From Muribaculaceae bacterium (GTDB lineage Bacteria > Bacteroidota > Bacteroidia > Bacteroidales > Muribaculaceae): a DNA stretch of 64,000 nucleotides. The DNA lies in NCBI GenBank assembly GCA_017624155.1, contig JAGANS010000021.1, positions 1 to 64,000 of the forward strand, in the 5' to 3' direction. Below, in pieces: positions 54,044-63,094 of the stretch (positions are counted from its first letter, which is position 1; each line of letters begins with the position of its first letter). The notes under the pieces are model-generated. The model worked only from the letters and a program-made list of their open reading frames with translations, was not told the origin of the DNA and made no database searches. Position numbers and translations under genes: made by a program.

Positions 54044-56551
54044 TCAGTCAATGACTGTCTTGGTCACTTTGTCGCCGCGACGCAGCAGATATATGCCCGG
54101 AGCCGCATCCGCGGCATTCACAGGTATACCTTGCAGATTGTAAAGCGTAGCGGGCGCGGAGCTTGCATCGGCGTCGATATCCGTCACTGAAGCCGGATCC
54201 GCCGGTACGACACTTATGGAGAGCAGCGACTCGCCACGGGCAATGGCCGAGGCATAGTTGTTGTCGTAAACGGCCAGCCTGAGCACGGCGGGAGCGGCCT
54301 CGGCACGGCTGCGCGCCTGTGCGGGAGCGGCCTGCCGCAGATCGGCTGCGGGGATAACGATGTAGCCGTCTATGGCCGGGTACACCACTTTATTGCCATC
54401 AGTCTCCGTATAGGCACATACCTGCGGCGCTGCCTCGCCGCAGGTGAGGCCCGACTGCACGCCCAGCACGACGTTTGAGCCGTCATTGACCTGCATATTT
54501 ACGGTAAGGGGGCCATAGCAGCGCTCACCGGTCGAGATGAACGGCGCAGTGTCTTCGCCCAATATGCCATACACCTCACAGCCCTGTGGAATATCAAGGG
54601 TCCTGAGGCCGGTATTGCCGGCGATAAAGCCCCATGGAAGCTCCGACTGATCGGCCGGGAGCGTGAGTGTTGTAAGCGACGGGCAGCCGGCGAGGGCATT
54701 CTCACCAAACCTGATGTCGGAGTTGGCCGAAAGGTCGATATTGCGAACCGATGTACCGGCGAATGCATTGGAGCCTATCGATGTCACTGAAGCGGGAATT
54801 ACAACCTCGGTGAGTGCGGAGTTGCCGGCAAATGCGCCGCTGTCGATGCCGGTCACATCATAGCTTTGTCCGTTGATGTTCACTACCGACGGTATGATTA
54901 CCTCCGAGGTGTTCTGAGTCGTAGCCGTGACAGTGATTTCGCCATTGTCCATCCCGTCTGCCAAATACTGCAGGCCGGCAATGTCAGTCGGATCGGGAAG
55001 GCCCTGTTCCGGAACTGTGATTCGAGTGAATATAGCCGGATGATACGATGACGGATATTCGCCGTCAGCCACACCGTTGCTGAAATAAGGATCATCCTGA
55101 GTCAGATAGCCGAATGATAGTTGGCCATTGAATCTGCGGTTGCCCGGAGTGGTCTCATAATACAAGTCATTTTTGTCGATGGTAATTATATCATTTTCAA
55201 TCGGGAATGTCTTGATATTCATGACCATTTGCTCCATGCCGTCTATCGTTCCACGATATTGCTGAGTACGGTAGGCGCATACGGGGATCGGGGTGCCTAT
55301 GCTGTCGCACAGACCCGACTTGAATCTGATTTTTATTGTTTCATCGTTATTCTCGATGATTTCCGATTCAAACAGGCCGCTCAGTGCAAGATGCCTGATG
55401 GGCCAGTCAAACACCGAATTTGCCGGCAGGTTGATCGACTTAAGCGCCGGTGTGCCGTCAAGTGAGGTTTGGCCGAATGATGGAATGCAGCCATTACCGG
55501 TAAAGGTAATCTGCGACAGCAACGGGCAGTAGGCGAGGGCCTGATTGTAGATCCTGCACGACGAGCCGTTGAACTCCACCTGCTCAAGCTTAGCACAGTT
55601 GGCAAAAGCCTGCCAACGTATCTCTTTCATTGCCGGGCCGATTCTCACGCCTGTGATGTCCGACCCCATGAAAGCCCTGGACATTATTGAAGATACAGGG
55701 AGCCTCTTACCTGAAAAATCAGCGGAATCGGGGATGCTGACAAATACGCCGGTATCGGCTCCGGCCTTGAATCCCGCCACTGCGCAGTTTCCTGAATTGT
55801 CAATTACAAACTCAAGATTACTGCCGTCGACGTATGTCGGCTCGCTGTTGAGCTGGGCGGCATTCACACGTATATTGGCAACCATTCCCTCGTATTCGAC
55901 TTGAAAAATCGCGATTGTATATGTTGTTTTTCCGTAACTGTTTAAAGTGGGCATCACTTCAGTTTGCTCGCCGTCGATTGTAAAACCCGGGCCGAGAACA
56001 AATCGGCCGTTTTCGTCGGGATATACGCGCTTGCTGTGGTCGGAGCGAGCCCACAGGAAGGGCTTGAGGCGCTCCCCGTCGGGGCCGTATACGTTGAATT
56101 CGTTGATTTTAACAACCGTTTCTCCGGGTGAGTTGTAGTATGTCTCGGCTGAGACTGTGAGCCCGTTGCCTCCAAGGTTTATCTGGAATATGCTGTAGTT
56201 CTCCGGATCCGAGACCGATGCGAGATTAAGGCGTTTCAGCATTCGGGGTGACCTCGGGCCGTCGTCGTTCACAAACAAATTGACAGCTGGCATATTTAGC
56301 GGTTCTAACGTGATTTCTTCGACCTTGTCGAATATGTGACCCGAGATTATTCTGACATAATATTTCTGGCCTTCGTATTCGACTGCACGGGGAATTTTTA
56401 CATGCCCGGTGTAAACGGTGTCGGGCGGAACTGTTACATTGGCATAATAGCCAGCAAGCTGGTAATAGACATCGTCGATGTTTACCGTCTGGCCGTAACA
56501 AGCCGATGCGGTCAGGATCATCAACGTGATGAGAGTATAAAATATTCTCAT
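54044..56551 (-). CDS. Secreted BspA-type leucine-rich-repeat protein
   Basis: An 835-residue exported protein. The signal peptide is MRIFYTLITLMILTASACYG. The middle and second half hold BspA-type LRR_5 repeats, seen in ITGVRIGPAMKEIRWQAF and SALTEVVIPASVTSIGSNAF. The last ~40 residues (LYNLQGIPVNAADAAPG, then IYLLRRGDK) match the short Por/T9SS-associated tails of Muribaculaceae. Such proteins often bind host matrix proteins; the target here is unknown. ATG 56551 is chosen because 39 upstream codons of open frame lack a signal and look non-coding. No clear promoter was found. Confidence 0.82.
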   Translation of the reverse strand: MRIFYTLITLMILTASACYGQTVNIDDVYYQLAGYYANVTVPPDTVYTGHVKIPRAVEYEGQKYYVRIISGHIFDKVEEITLEPLNMPAVNLFVNDDGPRSPRMLKRLNLASVSDPENYSIFQINLGGNGLTVSAETYYNSPGETVVKINEFNVYGPDGERLKPFLWARSDHSKRVYPDENGRFVLGPGFTIDGEQTEVMPTLNSYGKTTYTIAIFQVEYEGMVANIRVNAAQLNSEPTYVDGSNLEFVIDNSGNCAVAGFKAGADTGVFVSIPDSADFSGKRLPVSSIMSRAFMGSDITGVRIGPAMKEIRWQAFANCAKLEQVEFNGSSCRIYNQALAYCPLLSQITFTGNGCIPSFGQTSLDGTPALKSINLPANSVFDWPIRHLALSGLFESEIIENNDETIKIRFKSGLCDSIGTPIPVCAYRTQQYRGTIDGMEQMVMNIKTFPIENDIITIDKNDLYYETTPGNRRFNGQLSFGYLTQDDPYFSNGVADGEYPSSYHPAIFTRITVPEQGLPDPTDIAGLQYLADGMDNGEITVTATTQNTSEVIIPSVVNINGQSYDVTGIDSGAFAGNSALTEVVIPASVTSIGSNAFAGTSVRNIDLSANSDIRFGENALAGCPSLTTLTLPADQSELPWGFIAGNTGLRTLDIPQGCEVYGILGEDTAPFISTGERCYGPLTVNMQVNDGSNVVLGVQSGLTCGEAAPQVCAYTETDGNKVVYPAIDGYIVIPAADLRQAAPAQARSRAEAAPAVLRLAVYDNNYASAIARGESLLSISVVPADPASVTDIDADASSAPATLYNLQGIPVNAADAAPGIYLLRRGDKVTKTVID

Positions 56552-57002
56552 GGTTAGTAGATTGGTTTGTGCCTGGAGGCCCACTTCACAAGCTATAAAG
56601 GGAACATAAAAGCGCGAGGGCCTGTATCTGCTACCCGTTCCACGATTCGAGGTCTTCGCATTACCCATCTCAGTAAACGGGCAACGTCAGAAACCTCACG
56701 CAAATATGCAGATATTCCGGCAGGACGGCTGCGTCCATCCGGTTGATATACATATCTGACAAGGCATCTACCGTTACCTTTGTGTCTGATGGAGATTAGA
56801 AAGTTGCGAAGTTCCGAATCGCCAAAAACAAACGTATTGATAAACGCTTCTCTATTATTTAATTGCTGATGCCGATGGCATCGCTCCGCAAAGTTCTCAA
56901 ATTATTTTGAGATTACCAAAACTTATGGCCGGAAAAGCATGAATTTCCGGCCGATACTGTAAATAAAAAGTTATTAACAGGGTGTTAATAACTTTTCAGG
57001 CT
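56552..57002. other. 451-bp gap with one terminator
   Basis: Two hairpins near its right edge: GGCCGGAAA/TTTCCGGCC at 56926-56953, and the terminator at 56966-56996. The rest shows no gene or clear promoter. Confidence 0.45.
56966..56996 (-). terminator. Terminator of the two-gene hypothetical operon
   Basis: 14-bp perfect arms around GGG, followed on the minus strand by a T-rich tract, immediately after the stop at 57003. Confidence 0.85.
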
Positions 57003-57386
57003 CTACATATAAGGCGTTATGAATGTGCTTGCTGACGCTTGCGGCAGGCTGTTGATAAGTGTGTCGAGAAGGTGTTGATCAATGCCGGCGGCATGGCCGA
57101 TTGTGGCCAGTGTGGCCCGGGCTGTCATAGCCTCGATGCTGCGGGCCATTGCCTCGGCCGCCACTCCGTCGGGCGTGCTGAACGTAAAGCCGTCGTCTGT
57201 AATGCTTTCGAGGCGGATACTACGGGGAAAGCGGGCGGCGAGCATATACAGGCAGTCGGCTATGACACGGCGCAATGCCTTCTGGTGGTCGGGATGGAGG
57301 AGCGGTGCCGCGCACAGCGGCGACATCGTGGTTAGTGCCGACGAGGCATAGATGCTGTCGAGGATGTTTTGATAGGAAATGAACAT
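57003..57386 (-). CDS. Hypothetical protein
   Basis: A 127-residue soluble protein that I do not recognise. It appears helical, with a Ser/Ala-rich character and no signal or membrane segment. It lies 12 bases after another unknown gene and shares its promoter and terminator. Codon use and GC content match the flanking core genes, which supports a real gene. No function can be suggested. Confidence 0.6.
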   Translation of the reverse strand: MFISYQNILDSIYASSALTTMSPLCAAPLLHPDHQKALRRVIADCLYMLAARFPRSIRLESITDDGFTFSTPDGVAAEAMARSIEAMTARATLATIGHAAGIDQHLLDTLINSLPQASASTFITPYM

Positions 57387-57398
57387 GACGGACGTGGA

Positions 57399-57800
57399 TT
57401 AGATTGTGGCGGGAAAGTGAGGAGCGGCGATCTCAAGCGCGCGTCGCAGCGACAGATAATAGCGGGGGCGCCCGGCGTTGCCGTTGCACAGGTCGAGGAT
57501 GATGTCGTGCAGCGGGCGGCGCGGATGACGGGTATGAATGTCGGAAAGGTCGCGCAGCATATCGGCCCATACGGCGCTGCAGCTATAACGTGCCGACGGC
57601 GCAGCCCCTTGCTCGAGAGCCGGCAGCAGCACGCGGTTGGCATAATAGAAATCGACGTAATACATAGGGGCGGGGCCGGCCAGGACGTCGAGCACAAGGC
57701 GCCGCAGCGTGGGCGTGCGCCCCTCGCGCTTGAGGACGTCGAGCCGCTGATGGCAGGCACGCAGAAAGTGACGGTCGCGGAGTCGGGTTATTGCAGACAT
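57399..57800 (-). CDS. Hypothetical protein
   Basis: A 133-residue basic, helical protein (MSAITRLRDRHFLRACHQRL) with several Tyr-rich patches (MYYVDFYYANR; RYYLSLRRALE). I do not recognise the family. ATG 57800 is preferred to a longer frame that crosses the promoter. It is first of a two-gene operon with the 57003 gene. Function unknown. Confidence 0.65.
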   Translation of the reverse strand: MSAITRLRDRHFLRACHQRLDVLKREGRTPTLRRLVLDVLAGPAPMYYVDFYYANRVLLPALEQGAAPSARYSCSAVWADMLRDLSDIHTRHPRRPLHDIILDLCNGNAGRPRYYLSLRRALEIAAPHFPATI

Positions 57801-57833
57801 GTTATTTACAATTATTATTGAACGTTTACATTG

Positions 57834-57865
57834 CAAAATTACAATTATAATTTTCAATATACAAT
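57834..57865 (-). promoter_or_regulatory. Promoter of the hypothetical gene pair
   Basis: ATTG (57865-57862) and TAATTTTG (57841-57834) on the minus strand, about 20 bases apart, 34 bases ahead of the ATG. Confidence 0.6.
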
Positions 57866-57956
57866 ACCACAAATATTGGTTATCGTCAATAATAATTGCC
57901 AAGCCCCTATCACCCCTCACTTTACTCTGCGAAATTTCGCAAAATTTTTACTAAAA

Positions 57957-57984
57957 AAGGCGACCCCGTCGCCGGGATCGCCTT
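57957..57984 (-). terminator. Intrinsic terminator after the DUF1573 gene
   Basis: AAGGCGA/TCGCCTT arms with a GC-rich inner stem, followed on the minus strand by six T residues. It lies 20 bases beyond the DUF1573 stop. Confidence 0.85.
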
Positions 57985-58003
57985 GTATCGGAGTTATTTC
58001 GAT

Positions 58004-58411
58004 TTATTTGGCTGTGCGTGTTACGTTCCCTTTAAGGCGCAGCGTGGTGCGCTTGGATGATTTTGCCTTGGCGGCCCGGTAGCGCACCTTGATGTCCTTA
58101 TTGATCCATCCTCCCTGACCTTTAGGCAGGAAAGTTATCTTGATTTCGGCCGATTTTCCGGGAGCTACCGGCTTGAGCGGATATTCGGGGCGGGTGCAAC
58201 CGCAGCCTGTCGACACAGACAGTACGGCCACCGGCTGGTCGCTCACATTTGTAAATTTATACAGATACGTAATGGGCTCGTGCGTGTCATCGATCTTGCC
58301 GAAGTCGTATTCGGTCGTTTCAAAGCGGAGCAGGCCGTCGTCCTTGCCCGCGGCAAATGCCGTGGCTGCGGCGGCTATCAGAATGATGAGATATGTGAAC
58401 AGTCGTTTCAT
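58004..58411 (-). CDS. DUF1573 secreted protein
   Basis: A 135-residue exported protein. Residues 1-20 form a signal peptide. The mature part is a single Ig-like beta-sandwich of the DUF1573 family (YDFGKIDDTHEPITYLYKFTN), with the conserved GCGCTRPEYP at ~68-77. These are common, small periplasmic or surface proteins of unknown role in Bacteroidetes. Its start overlaps the stop region of meaB by 4 bases, so the genes may be co-transcribed. Confidence 0.88.
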   Translation of the reverse strand: MKRLFTYLIILIAAAATAFAAGKDDGLLRFETTEYDFGKIDDTHEPITYLYKFTNVSDQPVAVLSVSTGCGCTRPEYPLKPVAPGKSAEIKITFLPKGQGGWINKDIKVRYRAAKAKSSKRTTLRLKGNVTRTAK

Positions 58412-59495
58412 TTTGCAAAATATCGGTCAAGGACTTCGCGCGCGGCGGTGAAGGAGCTGCGGCGGTTCGACTCGACAAGCTTATCGAGTCGCTGCAGCGT
58501 GGCGGCGATGTCGGGGTCGTTGTAGAAGTGGGAGCGCAGTTGCTCGTCGATGGTCTCGTACATCCAGTATCGTGCCTGGCTGCGGCGTTTCTGCTCGAAG
58601 TATCCGTTGTCGTGCACGAAGGCGAAGTAGCGGTCGATCATCTCCCACACCTCCGGGATGCCGAGCTCGAAGTATCCCGAGTAAGTGAGCACCTCGGGCT
58701 TCCAGCCCGACGGCGTGGGCGGGAAAAGCTGCAGCGCGCTGCGGAATTGTGCCTGGGCCAGTTGTGTGCGGGGGATATTGTCGCCGTCGGCCTTGTTGAT
58801 CACGATGCCGTCGGCCATCTCCATGATGCCTCGCTTGATACCCTGAAGCTCGTCGCCCGTGCCGGCCACCTGGATGAGCAGGAAGAAGTCGACCATCGAG
58901 TGGACAGCCGTCTCGCTCTGTCCCACGCCTACCGTCTCAACAAATATATTGTTGTAGCCGGCGGCCTCGCACAGCACTATTGTTTCGCGCGTCTTGCGGG
59001 CCACGCCGCCCAACGAGCCTGCCGAGGGGCTGGGGCGGATGAATGCCTCGGGGTGGATGGCGAGTTTCTCCATGCGGGTCTTGTCGCCGAGGATCGAGCC
59101 CTTGGTGCGCTCGCTCGAGGGGTCGATGGCGAGGACGGCGAGGCGTGCGCCCGGCTCGCGGAGCACGTGCAGGCCGAATACGTCGATCGAGGTCGACTTG
59201 CCGGCACCCGGCACACCGGTGATGCCGATGCGGCGCGACTTGCCCGAATAGGGCAGACATTTCTCAATCACCTCCTGAGCGCGCGCATAGTGGTCGGGCG
59301 CCGTGGATTCGACAAGTGTCACGGCGCGCGACAGCATCGTCACGTCGCCCTTGAGGATGCCTCCACAAGTTCGGAAGCTTCGGGCAGCGGCTTGCGGCGG
59401 CCACGCCTGAGGTATGGATTCACCGACGGCGGCTGCACCACACCCGAATTGACCGTCAGGCCAAGATATTTTGAGTCGTTTTCGGGATGTTCCAT
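58408..59495 (-). pseudogene. meaB: MeaB/ArgK-type GTPase with one-base deletion near its N terminus
   Basis: MeaB is the G3E GTPase that protects methylmalonyl-CoA mutase. The body of the gene is intact (GVPGAGKST P-loop; VGQSETAV; NKADGD) and has normal length. The N-terminal ~47 codons start at ATG 59495 (MEHPENDSKYLGL) in another frame, joining as ...ASELVE then GILKGDVTML only if one C is restored in the GCCTCC run at 59359-59364. With that base the gene would be 363 codons. A true frameshift would likely abolish function; a consensus error in a short homopolymer is equally possible. A -7 box TATCTTTG lies just ahead of the start (59510-59503). Confidence 0.85.
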
Positions 59496-59929
59496 GATAA
59501 GGCAAAGATACGGAGAATTTTGGAAATACCCTCAAAAAAATGCAGAATAGCTCACTTTACGTCGATAAATTACATAAATTAACTATTAGTAACATTAATT
59601 TTGATACCATGTACAGGAATAATGCGTAACTTAGCGGCTGGAAAAACACATGCCCGATAGGCGATTATCTATACAACAGCTCAACTTTTAATCTAAAACC
59701 CCGACCGTCCCGGCTTCATCGACTTCGCCGCATGGCGAAATTACCGGACGGATTCCAAACCCAACGTGGCGGCTGCCTCACGGCGCCGCCACGTTAGATT
59801 AAACCAATCATTATCACATTTCTTTTACAATGGAAAAAGCAAGTATCGCTTTGATGTAATTAAAACATGCACCGGGCGCGATTGGTTCGGCCCGGTGCAA
59901 AATTTTTCCTGATTTCTCAGAATTATTCT
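59496..59929 (+). ncRNA. Candidate structured RNA with three-way junction
   Basis: No ordinary gene in this 434-bp gap. On the plus strand a -7 box TAATTTTG (59596-59603) is followed by an outer stem (59687-59696 with 59794-59803, 10 bp). It encloses two hairpins: one closed by CCGTCCCGG/CCGGACGG with inner TTCGCC-GCAT-GGCGAA (59705-59751), and one of 11 bp (59763-59773 with 59785-59795). A nine-codon open frame (ATG 59830, MEKASIALM) follows, then the terminator at 59868. This could be a small RNA with or without a leader peptide. No known family was recognised. Confidence 0.45.
59868..59899. terminator. Bidirectional terminator
   Basis: 10-bp arms TGCACCGGGC/GCCCGGTGCA around a 12-base loop, followed by AAATTTTT on the plus side. 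It serves the minus-strand secreted protein gene and any plus-strand transcript from the gap. Confidence 0.8.
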
Positions 59930-61489
59930 TTATTTCACAAAAACTTTGGAACTGTGGCGACCCTGGCGGCGGATATAGAGGCCGGCCGAGGGATTGTCCA
60001 CTCTACGCCCCTGCAGGTCGTAGTATTCCACCGGCGCATTGCTGTCGTCGCCGTCAATGGTGATGCCGTCTATGCCGTCGGAACCCGGCATGTCGATCAC
60101 CAGGTCGTTAACCGAGTAACGGGGGATGCAAAAGCGATTGTCGCTGAATGTGGCGCCGGACATCCTTTCCTCGCTCAGCTCATAGAAACCCATGCCCATG
60201 AAGTGGTCGTTACCGACGCCGTTGGGGCGTCCGCCCTCGATGGTGAACTTGCCCGGCTCGGTGACATCAAACACAAACCAGAATGTATCGTCGGTGCGGA
60301 ACGCATCAGGCCGATACGGAGCCTCGTCGCCGCTATATATCTTATCGAGCAGATCGTTGAACGTCTCGGCAAGGCCACACGAGGGGCTGTAGGGATTGAC
60401 TACACGGTACACCTCGCGGTCGGTGTCGGTGCGCTTCTCGATCTCGACCTCCCACTGCATCTTGTCGGCGGGGAACTCATACGTCGTCGACTCGCCGGAA
60501 TTCCAGTCGTATATCTGATAGGACGGCATGTCGGGATGGTGCCACACACCACGGCCTACCGACTGCCAGGTACCTTCGGGAGGCAGATTGGAGAACATTG
60601 TCAGTGTGCGATATATGCCCATATACTTGTCCTCGGCATCGAATGCCAGAGCGAGCACACGATAATACCCATATCCCTCAGTGTAGGCTACAGTAATCTC
60701 GTCGGTCGCTTCGGAATAGTCGCAGGTTCCGTCCGACACCGCTGCGACGTCGGCAAACAGGAACTGCTCCTTGAAGCGTGTGATGTAGCGCACATGGTCG
60801 ACCTCGGTGCGGGTTACTGAAAGTGTGATACTCTTGTCAGTCGACTTCATGCCACCGGCCTTGAGCGAAAAACTGAAGCCTATCTCAGGCCGGGCATCGG
60901 GCAGAGAAGCCGTAAACGAGGAACCCGGAAAACCGCTGTAGTCAAAGATATAGAAGAACGGATTGCCGAATGTAAACACCTTGCGCACCGGCGAATAGCT
61001 TATCGACGTACATGAGAAACGAATCTCCTCGCACCCATAATACTCGGCAAGTTCCTCAGGCACAGGGATGTCGGTTGACGTGATGGCGATGGATGCTATG
61101 CCGCTTGTGGCATCGTAGTCGGCAATCATGTCAGTAAAGCCAAACAGCTTGCAGAACTTGAACTGCTGAACGTCGGGATCGCTGCCGAGATGACGGGTCA
61201 TCACCTCAGTAGTATTGGTAAATACAATATCTTCCTGATTAGCGCCCTTGTAGTTGTTGAGCGTGTAAAGGATATTGCCGTAACCGTCGCTGAGAGTCGC
61301 CGTGCCGAGGCTCTCCCACGGCGAATAGTCGACATCGTCGGCAACCTGCGATGCGGCGCGGGCCGGGGCGGTGGCGGCAGGCTCCAGCGGATCCGGCGAA
61401 TACTCGGTGATCGCTGCCGGCTGAGGCGACGAAGCACCGGCGGCGATGCACGAGCATGCCGCGAGGACGAGAGTGTAAAATTTCTTCAT
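59930..61489 (-). CDS. Secreted protein with Por-like C-terminal tail
   Basis: A 519-residue exported protein of unknown function. The signal peptide is MKKFYTLVLAACSCIAAG; the Cys residues could alternatively be a lipobox, but no clean match is seen. The mature part is beta-rich, with no family I can name. The last ~30 residues (YYDLQGRRVDNPSAGLYI) match the short sorting-like tails seen in other secreted proteins of this window. ATG 61489 is chosen; the open frame continues 56 codons upstream, which is non-coding. It has its own promoter and terminator. Confidence 0.75.
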   Translation of the reverse strand: MKKFYTLVLAACSCIAAGASSPQPAAITEYSPDPLEPAATAPARAASQVADDVDYSPWESLGTATLSDGYGNILYTLNNYKGANQEDIVFTNTTEVMTRHLGSDPDVQQFKFCKLFGFTDMIADYDATSGIASIAITSTDIPVPEELAEYYGCEEIRFSCTSISYSPVRKVFTFGNPFFYIFDYSGFPGSSFTASLPDARPEIGFSFSLKAGGMKSTDKSITLSVTRTEVDHVRYITRFKEQFLFADVAAVSDGTCDYSEATDEITVAYTEGYGYYRVLALAFDAEDKYMGIYRTLTMFSNLPPEGTWQSVGRGVWHHPDMPSYQIYDWNSGESTTYEFPADKMQWEVEIEKRTDTDREVYRVVNPYSPSCGLAETFNDLLDKIYSGDEAPYRPDAFRTDDTFWFVFDVTEPGKFTIEGGRPNGVGNDHFMGMGFYELSEERMSGATFSDNRFCIPRYSVNDLVIDMPGSDGIDGITIDGDDSNAPVEYYDLQGRRVDNPSAGLYIRRQGRHSSKVFVK

Positions 61490-61535
61490 ACAGTAAAGAT
61501 TGAATGTGATCGATAAACTAAAAAAGTCTCTGCCG

Positions 61536-61566
61536 CAAAGATACGCAAAAAAGCCGTAAATCCAAC
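61536..61566 (-). promoter_or_regulatory. Promoter of the 519-residue secreted protein
   Basis: GTTG (61566-61563) and TATCTTTG (61543-61536) on the minus strand with 19 bases between. Confidence 0.65.
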
Positions 61567-61699
61567 AACTTACATCCAAAAAAGCAAAAAACATCCATTT
61601 TGCTTTACAAAAATAGTATCGCCGCCGACCCCCAGCCGACAGCGATACATAAAGCATTAGGAATGATAATGATTCCTGTTTCTTTTTCAGAGGATGCCG

Positions 61700-63001
61700 T
61701 CATATTTTATTCGGTGCCGGCTGCGACACCTCGTCGACAGTCATGGCGCCCGAGGTGTAGACAACAAGGCCGAAGTCGGGCGCTGTGGTGGCGAAATGCT
61801 CCATCACGGCGCTCTGTATGGCCTCATATTCGCCCCAGTCGGTGGTGCGGGCAAAGGCATAGATGTCGAGGGGAAAACCCTGGTCGGTCGGCTCCAGCAC
61901 ACGCACCAGCACGCGCGACGACGGGTCGACAAGCGGCGAGTTCATCAGATACAGTGAGCAATAGGCGCGAAACAGCCCGAGATTCGTTTCCACCGTGCCG
62001 TTGAGCGGCCTCACTCCCGGCGAGGCCCCGATTATATGTTTGTCGGCGTTTAGGCCGCTGACAAAGCCTTGCAGCTCGGGATGCGCTTTCAGGATATCGC
62101 CGAGCATCGCCGGCGTGAGTCGCTGTATCGTAGGTGTGTCTATGATGATGGTGCGGGTAAACCGCCGCGCACCCGACTCCACCATGCCGCGATAGTTCTG
62201 GAAGGTTGTCGATACCAGGGTGTATGGCGGCACGGTGACGATGGTGTTGTCGAAGTTGCGGATCTTCACTGCCGACAATGTCACGTCGAGAACAGTGCCG
62301 TTGGCCGGGGTCCCCGGCACCACTATCCAGTCGCCTACGTGCAGCATGTCGTTCTGCGACATCTGTATGCCGGCCACGAATCCCAGTATCGAATCCTTGA
62401 ATATCAGCATCAGGGCGGCGGCAAAGGCTCCGAGGCCCGTGAGAAGTATCGCCGGCGACTTGTCGAGCAGGATCGATACGGCTATGATGGTGATCACTAT
62501 CCATATCACACCGAGCGATATGTTCAGTATGCCTTTTATGGGCAGGTTGCGGGTGTTCTCGCGCAGATTGTAGCGGAAGAATATGAAGCGGCCTATCGCC
62601 GTCAGCCCCATGCCGCAGGTCACCAGTGTGTAGGCGCCGACGAGGCGCTCGATGATCACAAGCAGGTGGTTGTCGTTGCCGCGGCTGAAGGCTATCGGCA
62701 TGAATCCCAGAAATACCAGCGGCGGGATAAAATGCGCGCAGCTGCTGATGACATGATGATTGAGAAACTGGCGCCCGGCCTCGCTGTGGCGCATGCTCAC
62801 GAATTTGCGCAGCAACGCTATCACACATTTCTTTAATATCCAGCCGAATCCGAGCGACACCACCAGCACGACGGCGATGTACAGCGACTCTTCGAGCCAT
62901 GAGGTGTGCTCGAGGCCCAGCCGGTCGAGTACCGAGTGTATGATGCCGAGTATCCACGAGCCCACGGCATGCGACGGTATGAGGTTGATTTTGTCTTCCA
63001 T
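61700..63001 (-). CDS. MscS-family mechanosensitive channel (YbdG-like)
   Basis: A 433-residue inner-membrane channel that releases osmolytes on hypo-osmotic shock. Five hydrophobic segments lie in ~35-215, the last being the pore-lining MscS helix (LLTGLGAFAAALMLIFKDSI) followed by GIQMSQNDMLHVGDWIVV. The cytoplasmic beta domain (VRNFDNTIVTVPPYTL-like, here KIRNFDNTIVTVPPY) is conserved. The extra N-terminal helices resemble YbdG/MscM. It is divergent from the gene at 63095. Confidence 0.92.
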   Translation of the reverse strand: MEDKINLIPSHAVGSWILGIIHSVLDRLGLEHTSWLEESLYIAVVLVVSLGFGWILKKCVIALLRKFVSMRHSEAGRQFLNHHVISSCAHFIPPLVFLGFMPIAFSRGNDNHLLVIIERLVGAYTLVTCGMGLTAIGRFIFFRYNLRENTRNLPIKGILNISLGVIWIVITIIAVSILLDKSPAILLTGLGAFAAALMLIFKDSILGFVAGIQMSQNDMLHVGDWIVVPGTPANGTVLDVTLSAVKIRNFDNTIVTVPPYTLVSTTFQNYRGMVESGARRFTRTIIIDTPTIQRLTPAMLGDILKAHPELQGFVSGLNADKHIIGASPGVRPLNGTVETNLGLFRAYCSLYLMNSPLVDPSSRVLVRVLEPTDQGFPLDIYAFARTTDWGEYEAIQSAVMEHFATTAPDFGLVVYTSGAMTVDEVSQPAPNKI

Positions 63002-63094
63002 AGGACGGTTCTGTCACATTGTTAAAGGCCATGCGACGCAAAAGGTTCGGCCCTTTTTCTTTCGTATTGATGAAAAAATCGCTAATTTTGCAGC

